DNA from: Scalindua_A sp046757465
Lineage (GTDB): Bacteria > Planctomycetota > Brocadiia > Brocadiales > Scalinduaceae
Assembly (NCBI GenBank): GCA_046757465.1
Contig: JBHHYH010000005.1
Span: 14,008-78,007 of the forward strand
Reading direction: 5' to 3'
DNA: 64,000 bases
Shown: in pieces, positions 1 through 9,437 of the stretch
Layout: each line of letters begins with the position of its first letter
Position numbering within the stretch: the stretch's first letter is position 1
The notes under the pieces: model-generated
What the model was told of the DNA's origin: nothing
Seen by the model: only the letters and a program-made list of their open reading frames with translations
The model's database searches: none
Program-made: the position numbers and the translations under genes

Positions 1-1
1 A

Positions 2-163
2 GATGCTCATGCTCCCCGTGATGTGGGTAGAGATTTTGATAAAGCTATTTCACTCGCAAAACAAGCTGGTTATAAGGAATTTGTTACGTTTGAAAGTAGA
101 AAGAAGGTGGCTTATAAACTTAATAGTAGAAGTCCTGAAGGGTTAAATGTTCCGATTACGTGA
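2..163 (+). CDS. PHP-family phosphatase, C-terminal fragment
   Basis: Partial gene entering from the left edge; only the last 53 codons are visible, ending with TGA. The fragment contains DAHAPRDVGRDFDKAISLAKQ, followed by a short strand (YKEFVTFESRKK). This resembles the C-terminal part of PHP-domain histidinol-phosphatase-like enzymes, where a D-x-H pair late in the barrel contributes to the metal site. The next gene starts inside its last codons (17-nt overlap), so the two are probably co-transcribed. Family assignment rests on a short stretch; a role in histidine biosynthesis is possible but not shown. Confidence 0.6.
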   Translation, partial: DAHAPRDVGRDFDKAISLAKQAGYKEFVTFESRKKVAYKLNSRSPEGLNVPIT

Positions 164-884
164 ATTCAGGCTCAATACGTTACCAACTGGCGGTAAGTTG
201 CTGTGTACACTTTTCCTTGTTTGTATGGGAATAGGATATACCTTCTGCCAGTTAAACTTATTTTTTTCTTATAACAGGGCGGATGGACGAATGGGGTTGT
301 CATTACAGGATATAGTCATAACGTTCCATGGACAACCTGATATACTACTTATCGAGTCAAAACTCAAGGGTACTATGAGGGAACGTCTTGATGATGAGAG
401 TGATAGAAATAGTTTAATTAATTGGGCAAAAAGGGGTGCCAGAAAAGAGGAATTTAACAAAATTAAAGGTATCATTATAAAGAATTGTTTGCGATGTCAT
501 ACTGCTGGTGGAAAGTCTGCTTTTGCACCATTTGATAAACTGTCATCGATAGCTGATACCTTTACAAGGATTAATAAAGGGGTGCCAGTATCCAGGCTTA
601 TAACATTAAGCCATATTCATATGATCAGCATAGGTATGATATTCGCTCTTACTGGAGCTATCTTCTTGTTTACCCCGATTAATGAGAAGCTCAAAATAGC
701 CTTATTAATTTTCCCTTTTGGTTCTTTAATGATGGATATTTTTTCCTGGTGGCTAACAAAATTGGTACCAATCTTTGCAATTACGGTACTTGTTGGAGGT
801 ATCTTTACCGTAATAGCTTTTTTAATACAATTTGTAATTTCCATACTAACAATGTGGTCAAAGGAATATAGGAATAATGATTAG
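147..884 (+). CDS. Monohaem c-type membrane protein
   Basis: A 245-residue protein of no family I can name. An N-terminal hydrophobic segment (about 17-37) acts as signal anchor. A soluble region follows, carrying one CxxCH haem c motif (CLRCH, about residue 114-118). The C-terminal third (about 150-235) is strongly hydrophobic, with three or four membrane helices and an HIH pair (about 155-157) that could ligate haem or metal. The topology suggests an extracytoplasmic haem attached to a membrane bundle, so a redox or sensing role is likely. It overlaps the upstream gene by 17 nt. A start further in would remove the anchor, so the first ATG is kept. Confidence 0.6.
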   Translation: MFRLREFRLNTLPTGGKLLCTLFLVCMGIGYTFCQLNLFFSYNRADGRMGLSLQDIVITFHGQPDILLIESKLKGTMRERLDDESDRNSLINWAKRGARKEEFNKIKGIIIKNCLRCHTAGGKSAFAPFDKLSSIADTFTRINKGVPVSRLITLSHIHMISIGMIFALTGAIFLFTPINEKLKIALLIFPFGSLMMDIFSWWLTKLVPIFAITVLVGGIFTVIAFLIQFVISILTMWSKEYRNND

Positions 885-919
885 ATATTCGTTTTTGTCA
901 ATTGAAAGGAGTTTTATTT

Positions 920-1336
920 ATGCCTAAAGACGACATGCTCGGGCCATACAGTGAAAAGGTGATGGATCATTTTATGAATCCCAGAAACATGGGAGAAATA
1001 AAGGATGCTGATGCCGTGGGAACAGTAGGTAATCCCGCCTGTGGCGATGTGATGAGACTGTATTTAAAAGTAAAGGATGATAAAATATTAGACGCAAAAT
1101 TCAAGACTTTTGGTTGCGGTGCTGCAATTGCAACCAGCAGCATGGCTACTGAGATGATTAAGGGTAAAACAGTGGACGAATCGTTGAAAATTACAAACGA
1201 CGCAGTGGCGGAAGCACTGGATGGTTTGCCACCAAATAAGATGCACTGTTCAGTCCTGGCTCAAGAAGCTATAGAAGCTGCAATAAATAACTATAAAGAG
1301 AAGAGTGATACAAAACAAACGTCGGATGAGAAATAG
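920..1336 (+). CDS. NifU/IscU-type Fe-S cluster scaffold
   Basis: Fe-S cluster assembly scaffold of the IscU/NifU N-terminal family, about 138 residues. The three conserved cysteines are visible: PACGD, FGCGAA and MHCSVLA. These hold the nascent [2Fe-2S] cluster delivered by a cysteine desulfurase. The N-terminal YSEKVMDHFMNPRNMGE is the family signature. The frame is open from a TTG at 902, but AAAGGAG (905-911) sits correctly before ATG 920, which I take as the start. No desulfurase gene is adjacent. A 9-bp hairpin at 1368-1388 separates it from the ferritin-like gene. Confidence 0.88.
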   Translation: MPKDDMLGPYSEKVMDHFMNPRNMGEIKDADAVGTVGNPACGDVMRLYLKVKDDKILDAKFKTFGCGAAIATSSMATEMIKGKTVDESLKITNDAVAEALDGLPPNKMHCSVLAQEAIEAAINNYKEKSDTKQTSDEK

Positions 1337-1367
1337 TAAGGCATTTGCGAATACGAAGTGAACACAA

Positions 1368-1388
1368 TCCCTGCAGCTTCTGCAGGGA
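1368..1388 (+). terminator. Hairpin, probable terminator
   Basis: Perfect 9-bp stem TCCCTGCAG / CTGCAGGGA with a 3-nt loop, 32 nt after the NifU stop. Only a short T-rich tract follows (GTTTC), so termination may be partial. Confidence 0.5.
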
Positions 1389-1457
1389 GTTTCAATAGTC
1401 TGTTGTGGTCAAGCTATGGTAATTAAAGAAACTTAAAAAAGAAAGGTGAGGATATTT

Positions 1458-1868
1458 ATGGGTAAAGAAAAAATAATTGAGGTTTTGAATAAGGTCAGAA
1501 CTGAAGAACTTACGGCAATAATGCAGTATCTGCAACATCACTATTTGGCTAAAGGTATTAATAGCCCGACTGTTGCTGAACTTTTTAAAGAACTGAGCAT
1601 TACCGAGATGAAACACGCATATGCCCTTGCCGAGAGAATAACTGCACTCGGCGGTATACCAACCACCAAGATTGACAAGTTAAATGTTCCGGAAAAACTT
1701 GAGGACATGATCAGGGCGAACTATGAGGTAGAAAAAACGGCAATTGAAGATTTTAAGGGATATATAAAAGAGGTTTCGGAAGATATCACAACCACGAGAA
1801 TGCTTGAGGACATATTGGCAGATGAAGAAGATCATGCTGATGAATTACGGAAGTTACTGGAGAAATAA
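1458..1868 (+). CDS. Bacterioferritin/ferritin-like diiron protein
   Basis: A 136-residue four-helix ferritin-like protein with the diiron ligand pattern: EE in RTEELTAIMQY, E-x2-H in TEMKHAYALAE, a Glu in YEVEKTAIEDF and E-x2-H in DEEDHADELRKLL. It probably oxidises and stores iron or detoxifies peroxide in the cytoplasm. It resembles bacterioferritins, but the length (about 20 residues shorter than usual) leaves a DPS-like or rubrerythrin-like role open. The frame is open from GTG 1446, but AAGGTGAG lies just before ATG 1458, the chosen start. Proximity to the Fe-S scaffold gene fits iron handling. Confidence 0.75.
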   Translation: MGKEKIIEVLNKVRTEELTAIMQYLQHHYLAKGINSPTVAELFKELSITEMKHAYALAERITALGGIPTTKIDKLNVPEKLEDMIRANYEVEKTAIEDFKGYIKEVSEDITTTRMLEDILADEEDHADELRKLLEK

Positions 1869-1921
1869 CCTGGTCAGTTTTGCTTATGCTACACCAGTAC
1901 GATCTTTGTCTGGCAGGTTAT
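1865..1921 (+). terminator. Stem-loop after ferritin-like gene
   Basis: ATAACCTG (1865-1872, overlapping the stop codon) pairs with CAGGTTAT (1914-1921), with further imperfect pairing inside. It lies between convergent genes, so a termination role is plausible; there is no clear T-tract. Confidence 0.3.
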
Positions 1922-2000
1922 GTACCTTAAATGCTATTTAGCTTCAATAAGCTTTTATAAATTCCACGATGTTGGTGGGGTGTTGACGCAGATTAAAATT

Positions 2001-4343
2001 TTATTTACGACTGTTTAGTTTTTTATATAAAGATACTTCTCTCCTTGCCTGAAGGAGCATTCCCCTTTCACGATAGGCCATTCCTAGATTGTAGTGTACG
2101 TCTGGCAAACTAGGATTGGTCTCTATCACTTTTTTATATTCAAGTATTGCGTCATTATACATTTTCTTCTTACTATAGATTATACCCAGATTGTAATGTG
2201 CCGATTCGTCATCTGGATTCAATTCTATAGTCTTTCTAAACGAATCAATAGCATTGTTATACATATTCTTTTTACTGTAGGCGATACCAATGTTAAAATA
2301 GCTTTCTGCATATTCAGGATTTATCTTAATCGCCTTCTTGTATTGTGAAATTGCCTGAGTGAACATTATCTTCTTTCCATAAGTAATCCCGAGATTATTA
2401 TATGCCTCTGCATATCTCGAGTTATTTTCAATTGCCTTTTTGTATTGTTCAATTGCCTCATTAAACATTTTTTTGCTATCGTAAGCTACTCCCAAATTGT
2501 TATGTGCCTCAGCATAACCGGGATTTAAATCCAGAGCGGCCTTATAAAATGATATTGCCTTGTCTATCTTACCTTGTTTAGAGTAGGTCACACCAAGATT
2601 ATTGTATGCCTCGGCATAATCAGACTTGGTTTTTAGGGCCTTCTTATAATTTGTAATGGCGTCTTCTAATTTTCCATTGTCGTCATATATAATACCAAGA
2701 TTATTATAAGCTTCTGCATAATTAGGATTTATTTTTAAAGCCTTTTTATGTGCTTTAACTGCTTCATCAAGCATTCCTCTTCCTCTACACACAGTTCCAA
2801 GATCATTCCATGCCTCAACGTAACTTGAGTTGATTTCAAGTGCCTTTTTATAGGCTTCGTATGATTCATTCAATTTATTCTTCGCCCTGTAAGCAATACC
2901 CAGATTATAATAACATGTCGCATTATCGGGATTATACCTTAAAACCTTTTTAAATAAAGGAATGGCCTTTTCATGATTTGATTCATTATTGTAGGTTATG
3001 GCCAATTCGAAAAGAGCGTCAATATGTTTCCTATTAATTTTTAATGCACTTTTATAGGATGAAATAGCATCTTCAAACATCTTTTTTTTGAAGTAAGAAA
3101 GACCAAGATTATAATGAATATCTGCATTGTTTTTATCAGTATCTAGTGCCTTTTTATATTCAGAAATGGCTTCCTCGTATTTTCCTTCTTTATGATATAT
3201 GAGCCCCAGGTTATAATGTGCATCATGGTGTGCTGAATCAATGTTCAGGATTGTTTTAAATCTAGAAATTGCATCATTATTATTTCCATCTATTTTGTAA
3301 ATAATTCCAAGATTATAGAGTGAGTTAACGTGCTCCGGATTGACTTTTAAGGTATTATCAAATTCTTTCTTTGCATTTGGAATCATTCCTTTTTCTTTGT
3401 AACAGAGTCCCAGGTAATAATGTGCATTTACATGGGAATTATCCGTTTTCAATACTTTACTAAGCTCAGGAATCGCCTTGTCGATCAAACCTTTTTTTCT
3501 ATAAGCAACACCAAGATTAAGAGTAGCGTTAATGTGCTTCGGATTGAGTTCTATTACTTTGTTGTAGGCGTTAATTGCTTCATCGATTTCATCTTTTTCG
3601 CTATAAGACAATCCAAGGTTATAATATATAGATTCATCTGCAGAATTATAGGTTAAGGCTTTTTTAAATTCGGGAATAGCAGCATCAAAATTCCGTTTCC
3701 CTTTATAAGCGAGTCCAAGACAGTAATGTGATGATGAATCTTTTGGATTAACCTTTGTAACCTTACTTAATACAGAAATAGCCTCATCAAACATTTCGAT
3801 TTCATAATAAACAATTCCCAAATTGTGGCTAGCATCCATGTTGTTCTTATCTAGCTCGATTACGGTCTCCCATTGCTTAATTGCTACATCGACCTTGTCG
3901 TCGTAATAGGCTATTAAACCTAATTCAAAATATCCTTCCGGAATAGTGGGGATTCCAGCCTTTGTTAACCTTTCTATCTTTGCCTTCAGCTTATTTATCT
4001 TTACCTTAGACCTTTGGGAAATCTTAACCTTTTTCCTTCCTAGCTGTATCAAGGAAGAAATATTTGCGCCTTTACGTTCCATCTTTAACATTTCTTCTAA
4101 ATCCCTTTTTTGTTCCTTCAAAAGGTTTCTTCCTTCTTCATACATATGATTCACAATGTTTAATTGTGCTTTCAAGTCATCTATTTGTGTTTCCTTTTGT
4201 TTTAATTTATCCTCAAGAGTTTCTCTTTGATGAAAATACCATGAAAAAAGCCCCTTTATAAATCTTATGATTTTTAAGATAAAATTTTCTTTTTTCAATT
4301 GCGGGATGTATTTATTTTCTTTTGTATATAAACTTTCCATCAT
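2001..4343 (-). CDS. Coiled-coil / TPR-repeat protein
   Basis: A 780-residue scaffold protein. Residues about 1-40 include a short hydrophobic patch (FIKGLFSWYF). Residues about 42-135 are a charged coiled coil (EDKLKQKETQIDDLKAQL and onward). The rest, from about 135 to 775, is a continuous array of roughly 18-19 tetratricopeptide repeats of 34 residues with the pattern YNLGxxYxxKgxxdeAIxxYKKAlexNP. The repeats are very alike, suggesting recent internal expansion. TPR arrays bind proteins; no catalytic domain is visible. There is no clear cleavable signal, unlike the TPR protein at 52858-54423. It reads the same way as the PPDK gene upstream of it, 69 nt away. Confidence 0.85.
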   Translation of the reverse strand: MMESLYTKENKYIPQLKKENFILKIIRFIKGLFSWYFHQRETLEDKLKQKETQIDDLKAQLNIVNHMYEEGRNLLKEQKRDLEEMLKMERKGANISSLIQLGRKKVKISQRSKVKINKLKAKIERLTKAGIPTIPEGYFELGLIAYYDDKVDVAIKQWETVIELDKNNMDASHNLGIVYYEIEMFDEAISVLSKVTKVNPKDSSSHYCLGLAYKGKRNFDAAIPEFKKALTYNSADESIYYNLGLSYSEKDEIDEAINAYNKVIELNPKHINATLNLGVAYRKKGLIDKAIPELSKVLKTDNSHVNAHYYLGLCYKEKGMIPNAKKEFDNTLKVNPEHVNSLYNLGIIYKIDGNNNDAISRFKTILNIDSAHHDAHYNLGLIYHKEGKYEEAISEYKKALDTDKNNADIHYNLGLSYFKKKMFEDAISSYKSALKINRKHIDALFELAITYNNESNHEKAIPLFKKVLRYNPDNATCYYNLGIAYRAKNKLNESYEAYKKALEINSSYVEAWNDLGTVCRGRGMLDEAVKAHKKALKINPNYAEAYNNLGIIYDDNGKLEDAITNYKKALKTKSDYAEAYNNLGVTYSKQGKIDKAISFYKAALDLNPGYAEAHNNLGVAYDSKKMFNEAIEQYKKAIENNSRYAEAYNNLGITYGKKIMFTQAISQYKKAIKINPEYAESYFNIGIAYSKKNMYNNAIDSFRKTIELNPDDESAHYNLGIIYSKKKMYNDAILEYKKVIETNPSLPDVHYNLGMAYRERGMLLQARREVSLYKKLNSRK

Positions 4344-4412
4344 CTTCTTCGGGAATTGTTCAGCTTATTGCCAGGAACTCAGAGATTAGATCAAAACAAA
4401 AAACCTAAAATA

Positions 4413-7211
4413 TTATTTATCATTTAATTGTCTTTTCTTTGTTTTCTGTGGTAAAGAGTTGTCTTCTTTTATTACAGCTTGAGCAGCTGCCAGACGTGCA
4501 ATTGGTACTCTGAAAGGAGAGCAACTTACGTAATCCATACCATTCTTATGGCAGAATTCGATTGATGATGGGTCTCCCCCATGCTCACCACAAATACCTA
4601 TCTTTAAATCTGGTCTTGTTTGTCGTCCTTTTTTAATACCAGTTTCAACCAACTGTCCGATTCCTTCCTGATCAAGTACCTGGAAAGGGTCCTTTTCCAG
4701 TATACCAAGTTTTGTAAATTCTGGCACAAATGCGCCAACATCATCACGGCTATATCCAAATGCCATTTGAGTTAAGTCATTAGTGCCAAAAGAGAAAAAT
4801 TCTGCATGTTTTGCTATTTGATCTGCAGTTAATGCCGCCCTTGGTACCTCTATCATTGTACCAATCTTATAATTTATCTTTTCGCCTTTTTCTGCCAAAA
4901 CATTAGTTGCCACAGTTTTAATATCTTTTTTCAGGGTACTCATCTCTCCCTCAGTTCCTACAAGAGGAACCATTATTTCCGGGATTACTTTGATACCCTT
5001 CTTTTTTACATTACATGCCGCTTCCATTATTGCCCGTGCCTGCATTTTATAAACATCAGGATAAATAAGGCCCAAACGACATCCCCTGAGTCCCAACATC
5101 GGATTAATTTCCTGTAGACTGTGCACCTTGTCCCTCACCTCTTTAAAACTCATCCCCATCTTTTTGGCTATTTCTTTTTGCAGGTATTCCTCTTTGGGTA
5201 AAAACTCATGTAGGGGCGGGTCAAGAAGTCTTATGGTTACGGGGAGACCATTCATAATCTTATAGATCTTCTCAAAATCACCCCTTTGCATGGGCATCAA
5301 CTTTTTCAATGCACCCTTGTAGAGTTTGGTTACTTCATCAAGTTTCTTCTTTGCCTTCCTTATTTCTTCCTTAAACGAGGAGATTTTCTCTTTTGGTATT
5401 TTGTCAAGCCCAGTGTTCATATCTTCAACAACCGCTTCAAGGTTCCTTACGTCACCTGCAACAAGTATCATCTGTCGAACATAGTCAATGCGGGTTTCAT
5501 CAAAAAACATGTGTTCAGTTCTGCATAACCCTATTCCCTCAGCGCCAAAGTCCCTGGCTCTTTTTGCATCTTCAGGTGTATCGGCATTTGTCCTGATCTT
5601 GAGTTTACGAACCTCATCTGCCCATTTCATAAGTTTACCAAAATCTCCACTGAGCTTAGATTCTACAGTAGGCAATTTCCCCAATATCACTTCACCCATG
5701 GTACCATCAAGAGAAATGTAGTCTCCTTTCTTAACAACCCTTCCATCAACGGTAAATTCCTCTTTTTTATAACTTATTTGTATGTTACCACATCCTGCCA
5801 CACAGCATGTTCCCATTCCTCTGGCTACGACTGCAGCATGTGAAGTCATGCCCCCCCTTGTTGTAAGGATTCCTTGTGCTACATGCATACCTCCAATATC
5901 TTCAGGTGAAGTTTCTATTCTGACAAGTATGACCTTCTCCTTCCTTGCGGCTAGCTTTTCTGCATCTTCAGCGTGAAATGTTACCTTACCAGAGGCTGCT
6001 CCTGGTGAAGCGGGTAATCCGTGTGCAATCACATTTCTTTTAGCCTTCGGGTCAAATGTGGGATGAAGGAGCTGATCCAATTGATTTGGATCAATCCTGC
6101 TAATGGCAGTCTTTTTACCGATAAGTTTTTCTTTCACCATATCTACCGCTATCTTTACGGCTGAGTGTGCTGTGCGCTTCCCATTTCGTGTTTGAAGCAT
6201 AAACAGCTTGCCTTCCTGTATAGTAAATTCCATATCCTGGAGGTCTTTGTAATGTTTTTCTAATTTATTTTTTATTCCCACCAAGATCTTATATGCCTTG
6301 GGTATCTCTTTTCGTAAGTCGGTTATTGGTTCAGGAGTTCGTATCCCTGCTACTACATCCTCACCTTGTGCATTGAGTAAAAACTCTCCATAAAACTTGT
6401 TTTCACCTGTAGATGGATTTCTTGTAAAACACACACCTGTTGCAGAGTCGTTGCCCATATTTCCGAAGACCATTGATTGAACATTTACGGCTGTTCCCAA
6501 TAACCCCTTAATGTCATATATAGTTCTGTATTTTATTGCCCTTGCATTATTCCAGGATTCAAATACTGCAAGAATCGCTTTGCGCAATTGTTCCTTGGGG
6601 TCGAGTGGGAATGAGGTGCCCGTTCTCTTTTTGTAAATGGCAATGAAGTCTTTACAAATATCCTTTAATTGCTTGGCGCTAAGGTCAGTGTCATTCTTCA
6701 CATTTGATTTTTTTTTGTATCTTTCCATTATTTCTTCAAAGTCATGATGTTGAATGCCCATCACAACATTACCAAACATGGTTATAAATCGCCTGTACGC
6801 ATCCCAAGGGAATCTCTCATTTTTTGTTTTCCTGATAAGACCTTGAACTGAGTTCGGATTAAGTCCTAGGTTCAATACTGTGTCCATCATTCCAGGCATC
6901 GAAGCAGCAGCGCCACTTCTAACGGATACTAATAAAGGGTTTTTAGCGTCCCCTAATTTTGCGCCCATTAGGTGTTCCAGGTGTGAAAGGTTTTTATCAA
7001 TTTCGCTTTGAAGTCCAACAGGGTAACTTTTGTTATTTTTATAATAAGCTTGGCAGGCTTCTGTCGTAATTGTGAACCCGGGAGGAACGGAAATTCCAAG
7101 ATTTGCCATTTCTGCAAGGTTAGCGCCTTTCCCGCCGAGTAAAGACTTCATTGAGGCATTACCATGGGCACGACCGTTACTAAAAAAGTATATATACTTC
7201 TTTTTCTTCAT
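4413..7211 (-). CDS. ppdK: Pyruvate, phosphate dikinase
   Basis: Interconverts pyruvate + ATP + Pi with PEP + AMP + PPi. Visible parts: N-terminal nucleotide-binding domain (GGKGANLAEMANLGISVPPGF), swivelling phosphohistidine domain with catalytic His at about residue 453 (GGMTSHAAVVARGMG), and C-terminal PEP-binding barrel with catalytic Cys at about 875 (GICGEHGGDP). About 932 residues, longer than the usual ~875; a Lys-rich insertion precedes MQRGDFEKIYKIM. The frame extends upstream, but GAGAGGTG precedes ATG 7211, the chosen start. In an autotroph using the acetyl-CoA pathway it would feed gluconeogenesis. A sigma-70-like promoter is at 7283-7311. Confidence 0.95.
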   Translation of the reverse strand: MKKKKYIYFFSNGRAHGNASMKSLLGGKGANLAEMANLGISVPPGFTITTEACQAYYKNNKSYPVGLQSEIDKNLSHLEHLMGAKLGDAKNPLLVSVRSGAAASMPGMMDTVLNLGLNPNSVQGLIRKTKNERFPWDAYRRFITMFGNVVMGIQHHDFEEIMERYKKKSNVKNDTDLSAKQLKDICKDFIAIYKKRTGTSFPLDPKEQLRKAILAVFESWNNARAIKYRTIYDIKGLLGTAVNVQSMVFGNMGNDSATGVCFTRNPSTGENKFYGEFLLNAQGEDVVAGIRTPEPITDLRKEIPKAYKILVGIKNKLEKHYKDLQDMEFTIQEGKLFMLQTRNGKRTAHSAVKIAVDMVKEKLIGKKTAISRIDPNQLDQLLHPTFDPKAKRNVIAHGLPASPGAASGKVTFHAEDAEKLAARKEKVILVRIETSPEDIGGMHVAQGILTTRGGMTSHAAVVARGMGTCCVAGCGNIQISYKKEEFTVDGRVVKKGDYISLDGTMGEVILGKLPTVESKLSGDFGKLMKWADEVRKLKIRTNADTPEDAKRARDFGAEGIGLCRTEHMFFDETRIDYVRQMILVAGDVRNLEAVVEDMNTGLDKIPKEKISSFKEEIRKAKKKLDEVTKLYKGALKKLMPMQRGDFEKIYKIMNGLPVTIRLLDPPLHEFLPKEEYLQKEIAKKMGMSFKEVRDKVHSLQEINPMLGLRGCRLGLIYPDVYKMQARAIMEAACNVKKKGIKVIPEIMVPLVGTEGEMSTLKKDIKTVATNVLAEKGEKINYKIGTMIEVPRAALTADQIAKHAEFFSFGTNDLTQMAFGYSRDDVGAFVPEFTKLGILEKDPFQVLDQEGIGQLVETGIKKGRQTRPDLKIGICGEHGGDPSSIEFCHKNGMDYVSCSPFRVPIARLAAAQAVIKEDNSLPQKTKKRQLNDK

Positions 7212-7282
7212 AATAATAACACCTCTCTTGGTATTTTTAACGTTTAGGAAATACGATCCTCTAATTTTAAAAAAAGCTACTG

Positions 7283-7311
7283 ATACTATCAAACATGCTT
7301 ATGTCTGACAA
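7283..7311 (-). promoter_or_regulatory. Putative sigma-70 promoter of ppdK
   Basis: On the minus strand TTGTCA (7306-7311), a 17-bp spacer, then TAGTAT (7283-7288). Transcription would start near 7276, about 65 nt before the ppdK ATG. Back-to-back with the purH promoter. Confidence 0.45.
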
Positions 7312-7331
7312 GAAAATTATCTGTTTATATT

Positions 7332-7360
7332 TTGACATAATAATGATGTTTTGATAGCAT
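7332..7360 (+). promoter_or_regulatory. Putative sigma-70 promoter of purH
   Basis: TTGACA (7332-7337), 17-bp spacer, TAGCAT (7355-7360). Predicted start near 7367, about 45 nt before the purH ATG. Confidence 0.45.
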
Positions 7361-7411
7361 TCCGTTAAATCTTAATCTTTAAAAAAATTGTTTTTCCCGG
7401 CAAATATCTAT

Positions 7412-8983
7412 ATGGACAAAATAAAAACAGCCTTAATAAGCGTATCTGATAAAACAGGAATAATTAATTTAGCTAAAGGCTTGGCAGGTCTTGATATTAA
7501 GATTATTTCGACAGGGGGTACGGGTAGACTGCTGAAGGAAAGCGGCATTAATGTTACAGAAGTATCTGAATACACCGGCTTTCCTGAGATAATGGACGGC
7601 AGGGTAAAAACACTTCATCCAAAAATACATGGTGGGTTGCTTGCAGTAAGGGATAATAAGAATCACATGAAGATAATAGGAGATTTGGGTATAGAAACTA
7701 TAGACCTCGTGGTTGTCAATCTTTATCCTTTTGAGAAGACGATAAAGAAGGATAACGTCTCCCAGGAAGAAGCTATAGAAAACATTGACATAGGCGGGCC
7801 ATCCATGATTAGGTCAGCGGCTAAGAATTTTAAGCATGTAGCAATTGTAGTTAATCCAGGACGTTATGAAGCTGTTTTGAATGAACTAAGTGAAAGGAAA
7901 TGTGAACTTTCTATTGAAACCTGTTACAGATTGGCTACCGAGGCATTTAAGCATACGAGTCACTACGATAGAGTAATTTCTAATTATTTTGAAAAGGGGC
8001 ATGAAGAAGCATACCCTGAAATCATAAGCCTTGAACTGTATAAGAAGCAAGACTTAAGATATGGGGAAAACCCCCACCAATCTTCAGCGTTTTATGTGTA
8101 TAAAAACTTTGATGCACCTTGTATCTCAAATGCTGATCAGATGCACGGTAAGGCGCTATCTTTTAATAATATAATGGATCTCGACGTTGCTGTTGATATC
8201 GTGAAGGAATTTGAGAAGCCATCTGCCGTCTTAATCAAGCATGCAAATCCCTGTGGTGTCGCATCTGCTGATACACTCAATGAGGCGTTCGGCAGGGCAT
8301 ACAATTCTGATACAGTTTCAGCCTTTGGATGTATACTTGGGCTAAACAGAACAGTTGATAAAAAGACTGCAGACGTTATCACCCAGCCAGGCCATTTTGT
8401 CGAGGCAATCGCAGCACCTGGATTTGAAGATGAAGCTGTAGAAATGCTAACTAAAAAGCGCGGTTGGGGCAAAAACCTGCGGCTATTGAAGTTACATTCC
8501 TTGAATGAAAAGTCAGCGGAAAAAACACTAAAGGTTTTCAGGGACGTAATGGGTGGTTTATTAGTTCAGGATAAAGATGTGCTTTCTGGTGACAAACGAC
8601 AGCTAAAGATTGTTACAAAAAAAGCCCCATCAGATAATGAAATAGAAGAGTTATTATTCGCCTGGAAGGTTTGCAAACACGTCAAGTCAAATGCCATAGT
8701 TATCACGAAGGATAGGATGGTTGTTGGTGTGGGAGCTGGCCAGATGAGCCGAGTGGATTCTACTAATATCGCAATTCAGAAGGCAGGTTATCGGGCTTCC
8801 GGGTCTGTTTTGGCCTCAGATGCCTTCTTCCCTTTTAGGGACAGCGTTGACTTCGCAGCCAAGGCAGCCGTTGTTGCCATAATCCAACCAGGGGGTTCCA
8901 AAAAAGACGAGGAAGTGATAAAGGCTGCGGACGAACATGGTATCTCAATGGTTTTCACAGGAGAACGCCACTTCAAGCACTAA
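7412..8983 (+). CDS. purH: Bifunctional AICAR formyltransferase / IMP cyclohydrolase
   Basis: Catalyses the last two steps of purine synthesis: formylation of AICAR with 10-formyl-THF and ring closure to IMP. The N-terminal MGS-like cyclohydrolase domain starts ALISVSDKTGI and has IISTGGTGRLL and DGRVKTLHPKIHGG. The transformylase part has RYGENPHQ and KHANPCGVA (about residue 275, with the catalytic Lys-His), and ends with the typical QPGGSKKDEEVIKAADEHG. 523 residues, the normal size. The frame opens at a TTG at 7388; ATG 7412 gives the family start. Monocistronic by spacing; the ribosome-binding site is weak. Confidence 0.96.
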   Translation: MDKIKTALISVSDKTGIINLAKGLAGLDIKIISTGGTGRLLKESGINVTEVSEYTGFPEIMDGRVKTLHPKIHGGLLAVRDNKNHMKIIGDLGIETIDLVVVNLYPFEKTIKKDNVSQEEAIENIDIGGPSMIRSAAKNFKHVAIVVNPGRYEAVLNELSERKCELSIETCYRLATEAFKHTSHYDRVISNYFEKGHEEAYPEIISLELYKKQDLRYGENPHQSSAFYVYKNFDAPCISNADQMHGKALSFNNIMDLDVAVDIVKEFEKPSAVLIKHANPCGVASADTLNEAFGRAYNSDTVSAFGCILGLNRTVDKKTADVITQPGHFVEAIAAPGFEDEAVEMLTKKRGWGKNLRLLKLHSLNEKSAEKTLKVFRDVMGGLLVQDKDVLSGDKRQLKIVTKKAPSDNEIEELLFAWKVCKHVKSNAIVITKDRMVVGVGAGQMSRVDSTNIAIQKAGYRASGSVLASDAFFPFRDSVDFAAKAAVVAIIQPGGSKKDEEVIKAADEHGISMVFTGERHFKH

Positions 8984-9437
8984 ATGAGGATTCTTTATAA
9001 ACCGCATTTAACTCCAGGCTAAACTGCAATCATTAGACATTTTTCATCTTTTCGAGAGGCATTTCTCAGGTTTTTTGACGTTTTTCAAACTACTTTAGAT
9101 GTTTTGTGCATTATGGTTAGATAGTATCATATCTGATTTGTTTTCCTCAGTACTGTTTAGTTTACACAAAAGGCCTTGAATTTGGTGGGTGTTTTTGATA
9201 CTATGTGCACAATTCGTGGACCTTTTTACAAGTATCTGGTAGGAAATTTCAAGTGAGGACTATATAAAACCAATTTTCTGTTTGCTAGTGTGTCATAGGC
9301 AACTTAAAACATGTTTAGAAAATAGACGAACTAATCGTGATTTAAGGACTTATCACTAAACCATGTAAATGTTATGGGCATTTGGTTTTTGTGGTATGTA
9401 AAGGTGTTCTACGATAAGAGAAAGGGGGGTTTGAAAT
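8984..9437. other. Intergenic region, nothing recognised
   Basis: About 450 bp of AT-rich DNA between purH and the inositol-phosphate synthase gene. I see no ORF with a ribosome-binding site, tRNA or convincing inverted repeat. It presumably holds the promoter of the downstream gene, which has a strong AAAGGGGGG ribosome-binding site just before its ATG. Confidence 0.5.

Noticed and set aside
8984..9437. Long non-coding stretch checked for tRNA, riboswitch or small RNA
   Set aside because: No cloverleaf, conserved motif or stable hairpin could be found by eye.
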